The notes below the pieces were generated by a model. The model saw nothing but the letters and a program-made list of their open reading frames with translations. It did not search any database and was not told the DNA's origin. The position numbers and the translations under genes were made by a program. From Cycas panzhihuaensis (taxonomy: Eukaryota > Cycadophyta), in NCBI GenBank assembly GCA_023213395.1, contig CM041465.1, forward strand, positions 109,003,741 through 109,067,740: a stretch of DNA of 64,000 nucleotides. The letters are read 5' to 3'. This document shows, one piece after another, positions 34,736 to 45,419 of this stretch. Numbering within the stretch: the stretch's first letter is position 1; every line of letters begins with the position of its first letter.

Positions 34736-35449
34736 TGTTTGTCAGTTATCGAGAATGGGTTCTTAGCAAGGTGACTTAGGTAAGTATAGGTATGTTTCTT
34801 GCCTTTACCTTTATTATTCTTATAAAAAGGTAAATTGAAGCATCCTTTCATTGCATGGTTGACTGATGCATTTGAGTGATCATCTTGCATCTGTTGCTTG
34901 ATCATCTTACTTGATACTCTCTCAGCCTATGACGATAAGTGGGACATGCATCCTCATGGCACTCCATAACCCTCTGATGCACCTCTATGTTGTCCTAAGA
35001 ACCACTCATCCCATGTGATCTGTCGCATCCCTTACTATATCACAGCCCTTAGCACCCCGCTAAGTGTGATTATTTCATCTTTATGCTAGTTATCGATTTC
35101 CTAGGAGTCCTGTCACTCTGGTACCCCATCTGGTTTAGGTCATCCTCTTTACATGACTGTCCACAGCCATCTAGACAGAGGGTAGCCCCTCTTAGGCCTA
35201 GGGTACTCTCTTTTAGGGCTCCCAAGCATGCCCTTTTGGCCTATTTTGGTCTCTGTCACTGCCATGCAAATTTTGTAATCTGCATGATAAACTTAGCGAT
35301 CTAGTGAAGTTTACTACGGGGCGCCTGTCACTTAAATTTTTTAAAAATCTACCATAGAAATTTTCACTTTTTTCACAAAATTGCCATGTGGCTTTGACAC
35401 CTCTCGAGCCCTACCTCAACCCTAATTGTCCATTCAGCCTAGGGTTAGG

Positions 35450-35456
35450 TATAAAT
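35450..35456 (+). promoter_or_regulatory. T4 LTR TATA box
   Basis: TATAAAT after CCTAGGGTTAGG, about 715 bases into the LTR. Confidence 0.5.
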
Positions 35457-36668
35457 CCCAAAACAACTTTGTTTTCCCTCTCTCCTTCCACCTTCTCTTC
35501 TCTCTTCTGTTTCTTCCATAGGAGTTTTCTATAGGAATGCCCTGCAACACCTGAATTCCATGTGTTCCAACCTAAGATTCTCCTATTTTAGCTTTGATCT
35601 ACTATAGCAGTCTTGTCAACAAATGTCTTTAAGCAAGGATTTACCCCAAGTATTACCTCCATGCCCTTTCAACAAGTTTTCATCAAGTTTGTTTCTAGGT
35701 TGCTTCATCCTCCTAAGGACCCCACTGTAAGAACATTAGATCTATTATTCCCTATTGTTTTTAGGGGTAGACATGCCCTGTACTCAATCCAGTAGGTATT
35801 ATTTCATTGTTCTTCCATTGATTTTATTTGAACTATCTTATAAAATATTAGATTATTGAGAATATCCTGCCATTCTTTATTCTTTTTAGTGCATATAGGA
35901 GGCAACCCCTCTGTTTCTTGTCTTTCTGCCCTCTTCATCTCCTTGCCCTCTCCTAGTTTTTCTAAGGAAGCTATGGGAGAGGATCCTAAAGAGCGAGAGA
36001 AAGGAGCCAAGGCAGGTTTCGTACCCAACTAGGCTTGCTCCTTAAGGGCAACCCCCTTCTCCTCTTTCCTCTCTTCTACTCGTGCCTCTCTTGAGCTACC
36101 AGGGAGTCTTCAGGAATTAGCCAATACTAGATATCAGCATATGCAGCCCTTGCTGTAATGTTTCCAGGCATGCACGCCTCTCTTGGGCAGCTCCTCCAGC
36201 CCTAAACAATGTTCCTCATCCATCTTGGGTCTTGGCTTGGCCAACGTTGTAATTTGTTATATGTAGCATACTTGCAACATAGGCAACATTTGTAAACCTC
36301 ATGATATTTGTTTCCCCTACTATCTACTGCAAGTAGGCTATCCTAACCTGTTATTTTCTATATCTCAGGATAGCATGGAGGTGCGCTTGTTTGAGGGCTA
36401 GCCATTCCAAGGCTAACCTCCCCCATACCTTGTCTTCTGCTGTTGGTTTTCTTTGGAGATGTAGAGTTATTCTTTAGTGGAAGATTACTTAACTTGAAGT
36501 ACTTTAACTTACAGCATTTCAGCATTTTACCCTTACATATATATATATATATATATTTGCTTTGCATCCTCGCAGCCCCTTGGGAAAGGGCAAGGGACTT
36601 TGTGATTACAGGTTTGTCGTGCTATTTGCGGAGAAGAGTAAATGGCAATAATCTAGGTACGTTTCTTA

Positions 36669-36673
36669 GTCTC
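36669..36673 (+). other. T5 target-site duplication, left copy
   Basis: gtctc, identical to 53460-53464. Removing T5 and one copy restores a continuous T4 LTR that aligns with the T6 LTR near 57725-57770. Confidence 0.92.
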
Positions 36674-39368
36674 TGGATGCGTGTCTACGGGATAGCTACC
36701 TAACTAAATAGGTATGGTAAGAGCGGGTGACAATATGATCGAGAAAGAGATCTATAAGTAGGGTAAATACCACGCAGGACACCCTGTATGCCGGAGCGCG
36801 AGTTCAGGACCTACAATGTAATATAGCTACCAAAGGGTGATCCCCCCACTTCGAACAAGAGGTGAGGAGGCGTAGGGTTACCCTGGGTTGACCTAAGGGA
36901 AGGATCCTCCCACCCTTGGATTGTCAGAAAGGGACGGAAAGGAACCTTCAAGGGTTTCCCTAGAGTAATGGGAAACAAAGAAGGATAGGCAAGTAAGCGG
37001 CCTATGAACGAGGTCACCTTGGTTATCCAGCTAAACAGGGAACCAAGAGAAAGTGAGAGAGATGACCCAAGGAGGTGGGTCAAGGTATGCCTAAGTAAGC
37101 TAACCAAATGCACAAGTGATAAAAAGAGAAGGAAGCTAGCATGACAAAATGAGGGAAAAGGTGAAAAGGAAGGTTTCCTAAGACCTTTTCCTATGGCTAA
37201 AGAAGATGCGTGCAACAAAGTAAATAAAGTATGAACCAAAGCAAAGTTGATTTTCCTTTTTTGATTTCCAATGAGTTAATTACTACTTATGTAAAGGAAA
37301 AAGGGATAGAGTGGAGTGAAAGCATGTACCTCGAACGGAAGCGTATCGTGATGATGGCGCTTCCAAGAGGCACTAAAAACTACTCCACAAGGCACGGCGG
37401 TTGTGAAACATTGTGGCAGGTCAGAATGAGAGTCTCTCTTACCTTCCCCAGAAAAAATACTAAAGTATAAAACCAAGGAAAGAAAGAGACCAAATACTAG
37501 TAATAAATGAAGTATGAAAGTACAACATGCATAGAAGCACTTATTGACAAAGGGACGAACGGAAAAAGCCCTTTGCGCTCTCCAAGTACCTGCAAGCAAA
37601 CGACAACCTCCCCCTTTCCGGAGAAAGAGTACTAACATGCAATGGAAAGATCCTAACAATACAAGTCTATACAAAATAAATATAAACTTAAACACATATA
37701 TGTTAGCATCAACACAATGATGATAATATATAAAGGAGGACAACCAAAGCAAAAGGAAAGTAATCGGTAAGCCTCAGAGTGGCCCACCTCCCGGAAAGAA
37801 TAACCCTAACCTCCCCCAAAAGCCATAAGGTAGTGAGGGCAAGGCTAAGAAAGATGGCTAGAAAACAGTAGCAAGGGAGTTGAAAGGAGCCAAAGAGGAC
37901 CTACGGCGAGCCTGGGTGCTATAAAGAGCAAACCGGGTTGCCGGGAAAAGAGTTGGGCAAAGAATAAGTGGTCGGGACTTATGTGAGTCACCCAGACCTA
38001 AGTACAAGCCCTCAAATCAACACTATAACGTGTGATAGCACTAATTTCAGCGGCTAAGGGAGGCCCAACAAACCCTTGTTTGAGTGCCAAGGATAACATG
38101 AGGTAAGAGGGAAGGTTTGGGGGGCTAAATGCCGCTTAAGGAGTGTGGAAGGTGGTACGGAATGCACCCAGCTCTCTCCCAAACCCTATGTCAACCCTCT
38201 TTATTGCTACCTTGAGCAACAAACGCAAGCAAGGAAGCACTAATAATAGGAGTGAAATAGTCCAGTACAAAGAGGAAAATAACCCTCACAAAGACAAGTA
38301 AGGAGACAAGCAAGAGAGGGCATCAATTGCATAAGGAAAATAACTCAAATCACTGAATACCTGAGAAAAGGAGGTGAGGCTCTTGCCTCAGTTAAGGGCT
38401 GGTAAGGAGAGCTGAGAAATCAACCCAAAAACTGTGGTGTAGCAGGTTTGGAACCCTGCTAATGGAGTTGGAGGAAGAACACCTGCACTTAGAATGCTTA
38501 AGAATCCACTGAGATCTCTCCAAGGGGCCCTCTCCAAGGTGTGTGAGGGGCTGGGAAGATGTCCTAGCCACACCAAAGGAGAGCTGGGCACTGGAGGAGA
38601 GACGTAAGTCCTGTAGTAGTAGCAGGGCAGTAGAGAATAGCAGAGCACAGCATGGTTTCCTTGAGGAGCAATCCAAAAAGTGAGCCAAAAGTCTTAAAAA
38701 ATGAGTAAATCATGACTTAAGTACCCCACCCAAACCCTAAAGTGAGCGATTAGGGCATGGCTGGCAGCGAGTTAAGTCGCAAGACACGTGGCAGTTTTGT
38801 AATAAATGTAAAATTACCACAGCGAATTTTAAAAAATAAATTAGAACAGTCATACTGCATAAAAATCGTAGTCTGTGATTTTAAAGCGTCTGCATAAAAT
38901 CGTGGCGATGTTGTCTGAAGGCAAAACCAGGCCTGGCCAGCTAGTCTAGGCTATGGGCAGATGATAAAAAGAGCCAATAGGGGACTGAGACACCTAGCCG
39001 GGGGTAGACAAGCCAACAAACGATCCAAAAGAGCAAAAATAGGATTCAAATGATGTGCCAAGTCAACCAAACAATGACGGGTCATCACACAGGCAGATGT
39101 GGCGCAAACCAAGTGGATCTTGGATTGAGCAGGGTAGAATGCAAGAAGTGGAGTGGCCACCAGGGTGCCACACTTGCTAGGAGTGTGCCCCTACTATAGT
39201 CGTCATAGGCTAAAATAAGTGTAGACGAAGGCAAAGTCGTCTACAAGGTTAGAGGCATGCAGACATGTAAGCAAACACTCATTAAAAGGAAGCGATGATA
39301 AAGCAAGAAATATACCTGCACTTACTTGAGTTGGTAATTCCATATCCATTCTCGGAAGCCAGGAAACA
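36674..39368 (-). repeat. T5 3' LTR (subfamily a, 2,695 bp)
   Basis: Ends match the 5' LTR: minus strand TGTTTCCTGGCTTCCGAGAA at 39368 and ...GCATCCA at 36674. The TATA-like box is TACTTAA near 38715 (minus), preceded by the telo-box. The inverted-repeat block at about 38840-38925 is very different from that of the 5' LTR. Confidence 0.9.
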
Positions 39369-39380
39369 CTGCCCCCTTGG
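39369..39380 (-). other. T5 polypurine tract
   Basis: Minus strand CCAAGGGGGCAG directly before the 3' LTR, identical to T2 and T3. Confidence 0.85.
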
Positions 39381-39783
39381 CAGTAGAGCCTTGCCGCTCG
39401 GAAGCCTGGTGCAATGGCAAATGCTGGCAACACAACTGTCAGTAGCACATGTGTCTATATATATATATCAATCAAGATCATAACAGTAGGCAAGGGTGCT
39501 GGTAAGTGTCGTGGCAGAACATGTGGATACAAAAGTAGCAGTGGAGACAACATAGGGGCTGCCTATGAGCCACCTGGGAACCAACTGGAAAAAATGAGAA
39601 AGGTGAAGGGGTTGCCCCCAGCACAAAAGATGCGAAAGGACATGAATAATCAAGTAAAGAGTAAGTAAAAGGTAAGCACCATAGTTTTACCTCATTAGCA
39701 GCCAGATTTCAGAGGTGCGAATGGGTCGCAAAGCAAAGTGTAAAATGACCTGGGGCTTGGGCGACGAGGCATCCAGACAACCG

Positions 39784-40206
39784 TCAGGGATGGTCAGCAA
39801 GGAGAGGAAGGCGATGCTTAAGGATGAGGTAAACGAGACTATCTGCCTCAACGTTGAGGGCCCGAGGGATATGCTGAATATCAACTGAAGAGAAGCAAGC
39901 GAGGAGGGATCTGGTGGCAGAAGCAAGAGTCCTCAAGTGAGGGCATCGCACCTAGTAAACCTGGATGAGATGAGACACCACAACTTGAGAGTCGTAAAGC
40001 AAAATGATGGATCCGTGATGGAAATGGAGAGCACCAGTAAGAGCTTCAATAACAGCTATATACTCAGCTTTGTTGTTAGTAGCCTCTGGGAGGAAGATCC
40101 CAGAGCAGAGGAGATCGTGTCTAGAAGGGTTGCGGAGAATCCATGCGGCGACAGAAGGTCCAGAGTTACCGTGGCTTCCGCTGTCGGTAAAGATGTAGAT
40201 GGACAT
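39784..40206 (-). pseudogene. T5 second RNase H (aRNH), one in-frame stop
   Basis: Same length as the T2 frame (141 codons with stop). All four acidic catalytic positions are kept: FTDSGSHGNSGPS (Asp), TNNKAEY (Glu), YDSQVVVSHL (Asp) and NVEADSLV (Asp). One TAG interrupts it after HLIQVY, where T2 has CAG, so a single C-to-T change separates it from an open frame. It begins about 3.7 kb past the integrase stop and is read toward the 3' LTR. The role would be RNA removal during reverse transcription, as proposed for the extra RNase H of Tat elements. Confidence 0.8.
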
Positions 40207-40492
40207 GGATGACACAAAAGTCCTGGTAGTTAATAAATAATGAAAGCAATACTTAGGAGGTAAGCAAAAAGTGGTTGTGAAGGGCAAGAGGACCTAGCAA
40301 TGAGGTTACCCAGGGCGAGAGCAAGCGGTTTGATCACCGGCAGAGAGTGGTCGGAGGAAAAAGCCTCCTCGGGCACCAAAACGTTGCTTCGAAAAGCAAA
40401 ACATACCCTCGGACGGGGAAGCATCCCCTTTGGGGACCCTAAGAACGAGAAAGGACCACGGAAACGAGTCCAGGGTGACGAAACGAGCCAAA

Positions 40493-40506
40493 CGAGTATA
40501 AACTCA
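40493..40506 (-). promoter_or_regulatory. Palindromic TTTATACT element, T5 copy
   Basis: Minus strand TGAGTTTATACTCG, with one mismatch at the outermost pair. Same place as in T2 and T3, between the two divergent genes. Confidence 0.4.
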
Positions 40507-40723
40507 TGCATGCATGGGAGTGGCACGCAAAACGAGATGGAAGGGCCCAGGGAAAAATAGAAAAATGAAGCACCATAAATGCACCTGCGAGAAAGCACAA
40601 AAAGGGTGTCAAGAGAGCACAATGGGTGACAGGACAGAAGGCAAAGGCAATTAGGGAAACGGGACGGTCCCAACGGCTGTCGCAGAGCCAAAAACGGAAG
40701 AAGTACCCATTGGGGCCCCCGCC

Positions 40724-40731
40724 TATATAAG
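40724..40731 (+). promoter_or_regulatory. TATA box of the T5 antisense gene
   Basis: TATATAAG 161 bases before the exon 1 ATG. With two further copies at the same distance it supports a dedicated promoter for the PMD gene, on the strand opposite to the retrotransposon genome. Confidence 0.6.
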
Positions 40732-40891
40732 GAAATCAAACAGGAAAATGGATTCATTTTCACCGGCTCTCGTAAGAAACCAGAGCCATTCCCTTACGCA
40801 GTGGAGCACCACCCAAATTCGGAGGCACGCAGGGAGAGATCAGACCGTTGGATCAGAGATCAGAGAGAGCCAGCAGGATCGATAGGACGAG

Positions 40892-43281
40892 ATGGCGACA
40901 GCGAGACTAGATCTAGTGAGTGGATGTCACTAAACCTAACCCATTTCGAAGCTTTAATTTCATTGATTTTTTACAATTTTTATGCAGTTTTAGTGCCCCT
41001 TATGGGCAATCGGAGGCCTCTTGGAGTCCAAATCGGATCCAGAAAGAGGCGGGGACCTAGGCATTAGGAAGCCTTGGTCCCGGTGGGCCCCATGGGGTCC
41101 ACCAGAAGAATTTTTTTGGTTTCGAGGCAGAAATTCCCCCTTTTGGGGGATCACCGTTCGTACCACAGTAATGATCGTAGTGCCGCGATCATTACTGTAG
41201 GACCCGATCGTCGCAGGACCCGTGCCAAACTTAGTAGTTCCACTAAGTTTGGCGTGGTACGAAGACAGAAAAGGAGAAAAAAGATAAGGGGGGCCAAAAG
41301 AGCCCCCAAATCATAGATAGAGAGTGTTTTGAGAGAGTAAGGAGTGATGATAACTGACATGAAGCTAACTTTGATCGTTTTTGATGTGGACAGGCTGTCA
41401 TCACGGTGGATAACTGCGAGAACGTAGGTATGGTCATGTTGAGTTACATGGAGATGGCGTCACAGGAGGATAGGGAGATCTTGTAGAGGTGTGGCCTATA
41501 CAAGGCCCTCAAGACACCTCAGTATGCATCATATCAGAGGTTGTTGGTCGACATAGTATCCCATTGGGATAGGAGGAGATATGTGTTCCACCTACCACAG
41601 GTAGGTGACATGACAGTTACGCCGAGGGACATACGGCAAATACTGGGAGTATCGGTGATAGGGAGGTTAGTGAGAGGCCCGGGACGCTGGCACCGAGGCG
41701 GCCTGTGGAGGTAGCCCTATTCTTCACGGGAGGCGGATAGATGGGAGGCGGAGGGAGATCCTCCGGACCATCTTGATGTCGAGGATTCCTCGGGTGAGGA
41801 AGTTGGTTATCTTGTCGTTATGTTCAGTTTCCGGGCGAGAACTATAGGGAGATCTGGGTGGTTGGATCTGATTCACTGTTGTAAAGCTGGCGAGAGGATG
41901 GACTGGGCGACCCTGATAGCGGCGAACCTCATCGCCCAGCTAGATATTATCAGGATGACCGACAGAGGCAGGTTATCGTATCGCACACTACTACAATGTT
42001 AGTTTTTTTATCATTTCGCTGTAGCGGCACCAGTGGGGGGACCACACCCCATCACAAAGCGGGCCCCGATGGTCCACAGGTGGCAGACTCGGTTGAGAGG
42101 GATAGAGGACTAGGCCCATGTCTGACGGTCAGTGGAGGTGACATCACTAGACCTCCTCACCCTACCAGACTATGTGGCAAAGCCCTACCAGACAGTGAGG
42201 TGGGACAGTGATGATGAGGAAGGCGGAGCAGGAGCGCCCACAGGTGGTGATGATGGAGATGATGGAGGAGATAGGGCCAGCCCCTCATGCCCTATAGGAG
42301 AGGCAAGTCCCTCAGGGACGGCAGGAGACGCAGAGGGTCCATCTGGGACTGCCAGAGGAGAGGCAGGCCCATCAGGAGTGTAGGACGAGAGAAGGGGGCC
42401 CGTGACCAAGGCCCACAGGCTACGGATCTTGAGGGGATCCAGAGGGACGAGAGTTGAGCTGGTCCCTGTGAGGAGGGAGGCCCAGGTAGAGGAGGTGCCC
42501 AAGGATGAGGCACCCATAACTGGTGGAGAGAGGCGGAGGGAGGATCTTTGCCACTAGAGGCCGGCGACCCACAAGTGAGACCTAACTATTTCCAGTGTCG
42601 TTTGGCATCCAGATAGATATTTGGTTTGATTTGATCATGGTATATGGCGAGATATACACTGACACATGACATGTTATATTGGCAGGTGCAGTGGAGATCC
42701 GGAGACTGATAGAGGCTGTGGTGAGGGAGATATTCCCTCAGTTGTATACAGAGGGGTAACCGCCCATCCAGGCAGGAGATGAGCCTAGAGCGGCAGGTGC
42801 CCACATAGAGGAATTCGCCCCATTAGTGAGGGTGAGGGACATATGAGATGAGAGTCCCAAGAGCACGTGACATCCTGGGGACAGCTACAGTAGGAGAGAG
42901 ATGAGGCGAGGCACGAGAGGGACCCATTCTGTGACGGGTGCAGCTCTACAGAGGCCTGAGGCGGAAGCGGCGAGAGATGCCAAGAGCAGAGTCCAGATAG
43001 TAGTACTTATAGAGTACCTTAGAGTAACAGAGGAGGGACTCCGAGGAGAGAGGGATCGTATCCAGGCCCAATACGATCAGCTGGTGGCACAGATGGCGTC
43101 AAGGTCGAGCCGGAGTAGGATACATACCCACACGGTAGTGACGACCTCGAGACAACCATGAGACGAGGGTAGCGAGGCAGGCAGCTCGCAGAGGCTCACG
43201 AGGAGCCTCAGAGGGATGTGGTCCCCAGGAGAGGGATCACATAGACCGGGAGATGGTACCCCAGGGGTAGGGCAGCAATAG
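40892..43281 (+). pseudogene. T5 antisense gene: plant mobile domain protein, three inferred exons
   Basis: Inferred exons: 1, 40892-40915 (MATARLDL; donor GTGAGTGG); 2, 41394-42574 (acceptor GTGGACAG; donor GTGAGACC); 3, 42686-43281 (acceptor ATATTGGCAG). Exon 1 is 24 nt, so exon 2 stays in frame: AVITVDNCENVGMVMLSYME, the PMD signature LLVDIVSHWDRRR...HLPQVGDMTV...ILGVSVIGR, then WATLIAANLIAQLDIIRM, and an acidic G/D/S/P tail (EEGGAGAPTGGDDGDDGGD). Exon 3 encodes VEIRRLIEAVVREIFPQ and a helical E/R-rich end. Stops (after DREIL and elsewhere) and a frameshift after the PMD core make it nonfunctional now. Conservation of signature and splice sites in three diverged copies argues that the gene was maintained while the family was active. 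Function unknown; regulation of silencing or of the sense RNA is speculation. Confidence 0.74.
41157..41263 (+). repeat. Perfect cloverleaf inverted repeat in intron 1 of the T5 antisense gene
   Basis: Closing stem TTCGTACCAC (41157-41166) with GTGGTACGAA (41254-41263), 10 bp. Arm one AGTAATGATCG (41167-41177) with CGATCATTACT (41186-41196), 11 bp, loop of 8. Arm two GCCAAACTTAGT (41224-41235) with ACTAAGTTTGGC (41242-41253), 12 bp, loop of 6. All three stems are perfect and stacked without unpaired bases at the junction except the 27-nt middle segment, which carries GGACCC repeats and CGATCG. Total 107 bp, as in T2. Confidence 0.9.
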
Positions 43282-43928
43282 AGTAGGAGATGTACATGTG
43301 ATTTTGACAGGGGAAAGCACGGGCCTCCAGGGGGTCATATATAGGACCATATGATTGTACCCCCCTGCAAGGACACCGGCTTCCCAGATGTACAATGTGA
43401 CATGATTTTTTGGATGTATATATATATACGGGGTAATTGGAATCCCATTTGGATATGAGATGCTGTGTATATATCATGTGTGGATGACATGTATGTTTAT
43501 TTTGTATGTTGTAGATGTTATGCTATGAATATTTTATTATATGATGCATACGTTCCCTTCTATGTATGGCTATATCTCTAACAGGAGCACACACACACAT
43601 CGTGAGTGGAGACGACAGAGAGGTGTGACATTAGAGGATAGAGTGGTACACACCTCTGCGGAAGAGCATAGCGAAATATGCGAAGGAAACGGTAGGCAGG
43701 AGAGAGGAGTGACGATGCTCCAAAGCATCATCCTGATTGGGGAATGCCCAAGTAGGAAGATAAAAGTTCCCAAGAAGGTATGGGAACGCAGGTTCCGTGG
43801 AAGGAACCAAAAAGAAGAAGAAGGATCCATCTTAAATTGCCATTCTACCCGTGGTTGGGAAGAATGGGGACAACCTAAGATGGTAGTTTAGGCTCATTTC
43901 AGAGCAAGGCGAAGGGATCGCCGAAAGA
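43282..43928 (+). other. T5 spacer between antisense gene and integrase
   Basis: About 650 bases between the converging 3' ends of the PMD gene (+) and integrase (-). Short TA-rich and CA repeats (near 43418, 43590). The open frame 43541-43891 has no recognisable motif and no counterpart frame in T2, so I do not call it. Confidence 0.5.
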
Positions 43929-45083
43929 TCATGTGTAAAACTTCTTAAGGAATTTCCCATTAATATCTTTCTCAAATTCAAGCCCTTCTAGGGTGGTTAT
44001 CCTGTAGGCACCATTACCGAGGGATTCGATAATGATGAAAGGACCAACCCACCGGGGTTTGAATTTGGTCAAGCGATCATGGAGATACTCGAGCTTGAGG
44101 ATGTGGTCCCTAGGAAACAAAGGACAGGAATGAAGATGTTTATCGTAGGTCCTTTGTGAGCGAGCTTTGGATGCCAGGTTAGCCTGATAAGCGGCTAAGT
44201 GTCTCTCATCCAAAGCCTCGAGGTCCAGAAGGTGAGCCTGATGGATCGACTCTTCGTCGATGAGACCTCAAAGGGAGACTCGCAACGAAGGAATCTCCAC
44301 CTCCGGTGAGATCTTGCCTCGATCTTGTGGACCCGGGGAGAATGGGGTCATTCCCATGGCAGAACGGATAGAGGTGCGGTAAGCCCATAAAGCGGAGGGC
44401 AGCTGAAGGTGCCAATCCCTTTGGGATTGAGCAACGATTTTCTTGAGAACGTTAACGAGAATCTTATTGAAAGACTCGACCTGGCCATTTGCCCGAGGGT
44501 AGTAAGGGGAGGAAGCCTTGTGAGAAATTTTACACTTCTCACAAAGCTCATCCAACTCCTTATTACAGAAAGGAGTTCCATCGTCAGTGATTCGGACGTC
44601 CAGAATCCCAAAATAGCAAATGATGTGCTGGTAAATAAATGTGGTTATCGTTTTACCAGGGGTAGTGAACAAGGGGATGGCCTCTGCCTATTTAGTAAAA
44701 TACTCTGTGGCAGTCAAGATAAACTTGTGCTGCGACGATGAAGGTGGGGAGATAGCCCCGATGAGGTCTAGTCCCCACTAAGCAAAAGGCCATGGTGAAA
44801 CAATAGGATGTAGGGCCTTGGAAGGCACATGGGAGATGTTGGCATATTCTTGACATTGTCGACATCTTAGAGCAAAGGCATGAGTGTCCTTGAAAAGGGA
44901 TGACCAGAAATAGCCCATGTGAAGGATCCTCTGAGCCATCGACTGACCCCCAAAGTGACCTCCATAAATACCATGGTGGCAATCGTGAAGTACTTGGTTG
45001 GCTTCGTTAGTAGTGAAGCAGCGGAGGAGGATCCCATCGAAGGACCTCTTATACAATACCTTGTCTATGAGGAGGTATTGCAC
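43929..45083 (-). pseudogene. pol: T5 pol: integrase (few stops)
   Basis: Zinc finger H-HGIYGGHFGG...H...CRQC, catalytic D-D-E at WGLDLIGA, ITDDGTPF and GQVESFNK, and a C-terminal domain ending NGKFLKKFYT at the stop at 43929. A TAG precedes WGLD where Gln is expected, and another stop follows SLRVSL. Otherwise the reading is good from YLLIDKVLYKRSFDGILLR on. No chromodomain. The linker 45084-45419 to RNase H is readable only in pieces. Confidence 0.86.
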
Positions 45084-45419
45084 AGCGGAGTCGGATCACG
45101 AGATCTAACTTTACTCACGGCATCGAGGCGGATTCTTGTTGTGTAAGATACCGCACTATGTCACCATACCACTCATTGTCGATGAGTGGATGGGGAGAGA
45201 CTCTCTAAATCGTCAGGATAGACTCATCGGGGAGAGAGTCGTCAACGGGGGCACCAAAGGAGTTAGGGATAGGGGCGTCCATGAGTCGCTCGCCCACTAC
45301 CATTCCCTTCTTTGATTTCTGGTTGACGATATGAAGGTTAAATTCTTGAAGTAGGATGACCCAACGATCGGCCCTACCCGTCAAATTCGAACGAGTCAGC
45401 AAGTATTGAAGGGATTGGA

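Larger units (their letters stand above)
34736..36673 (+). repeat. T4 5' LTR, left part (subfamily b)
   Basis: Starts TGTTTGTCAGTTATCGAG and aligns with the T6 LTR. With 53465-54504 it makes a 2,978-bp LTR, matching the 2,966 bp of T6 and 2,969 bp of T3. Contains the AGCCTATGACGAT block near 34925, TATA box, and a TA run near 36537-36556. Confidence 0.85.

Noticed and set aside
41157-41263. Cloverleaf as a tRNA gene
   Set aside because: At 107 bp, with no recognisable anticodon arm, T-loop (GGTTCRA) or CCA-compatible acceptor, it does not fit a tRNA.
43541-43891. 116-codon plus-strand frame between antisense gene and integrase
   Set aside because: No motif, no counterpart in T2, and it overlaps the spacer; treated as chance.
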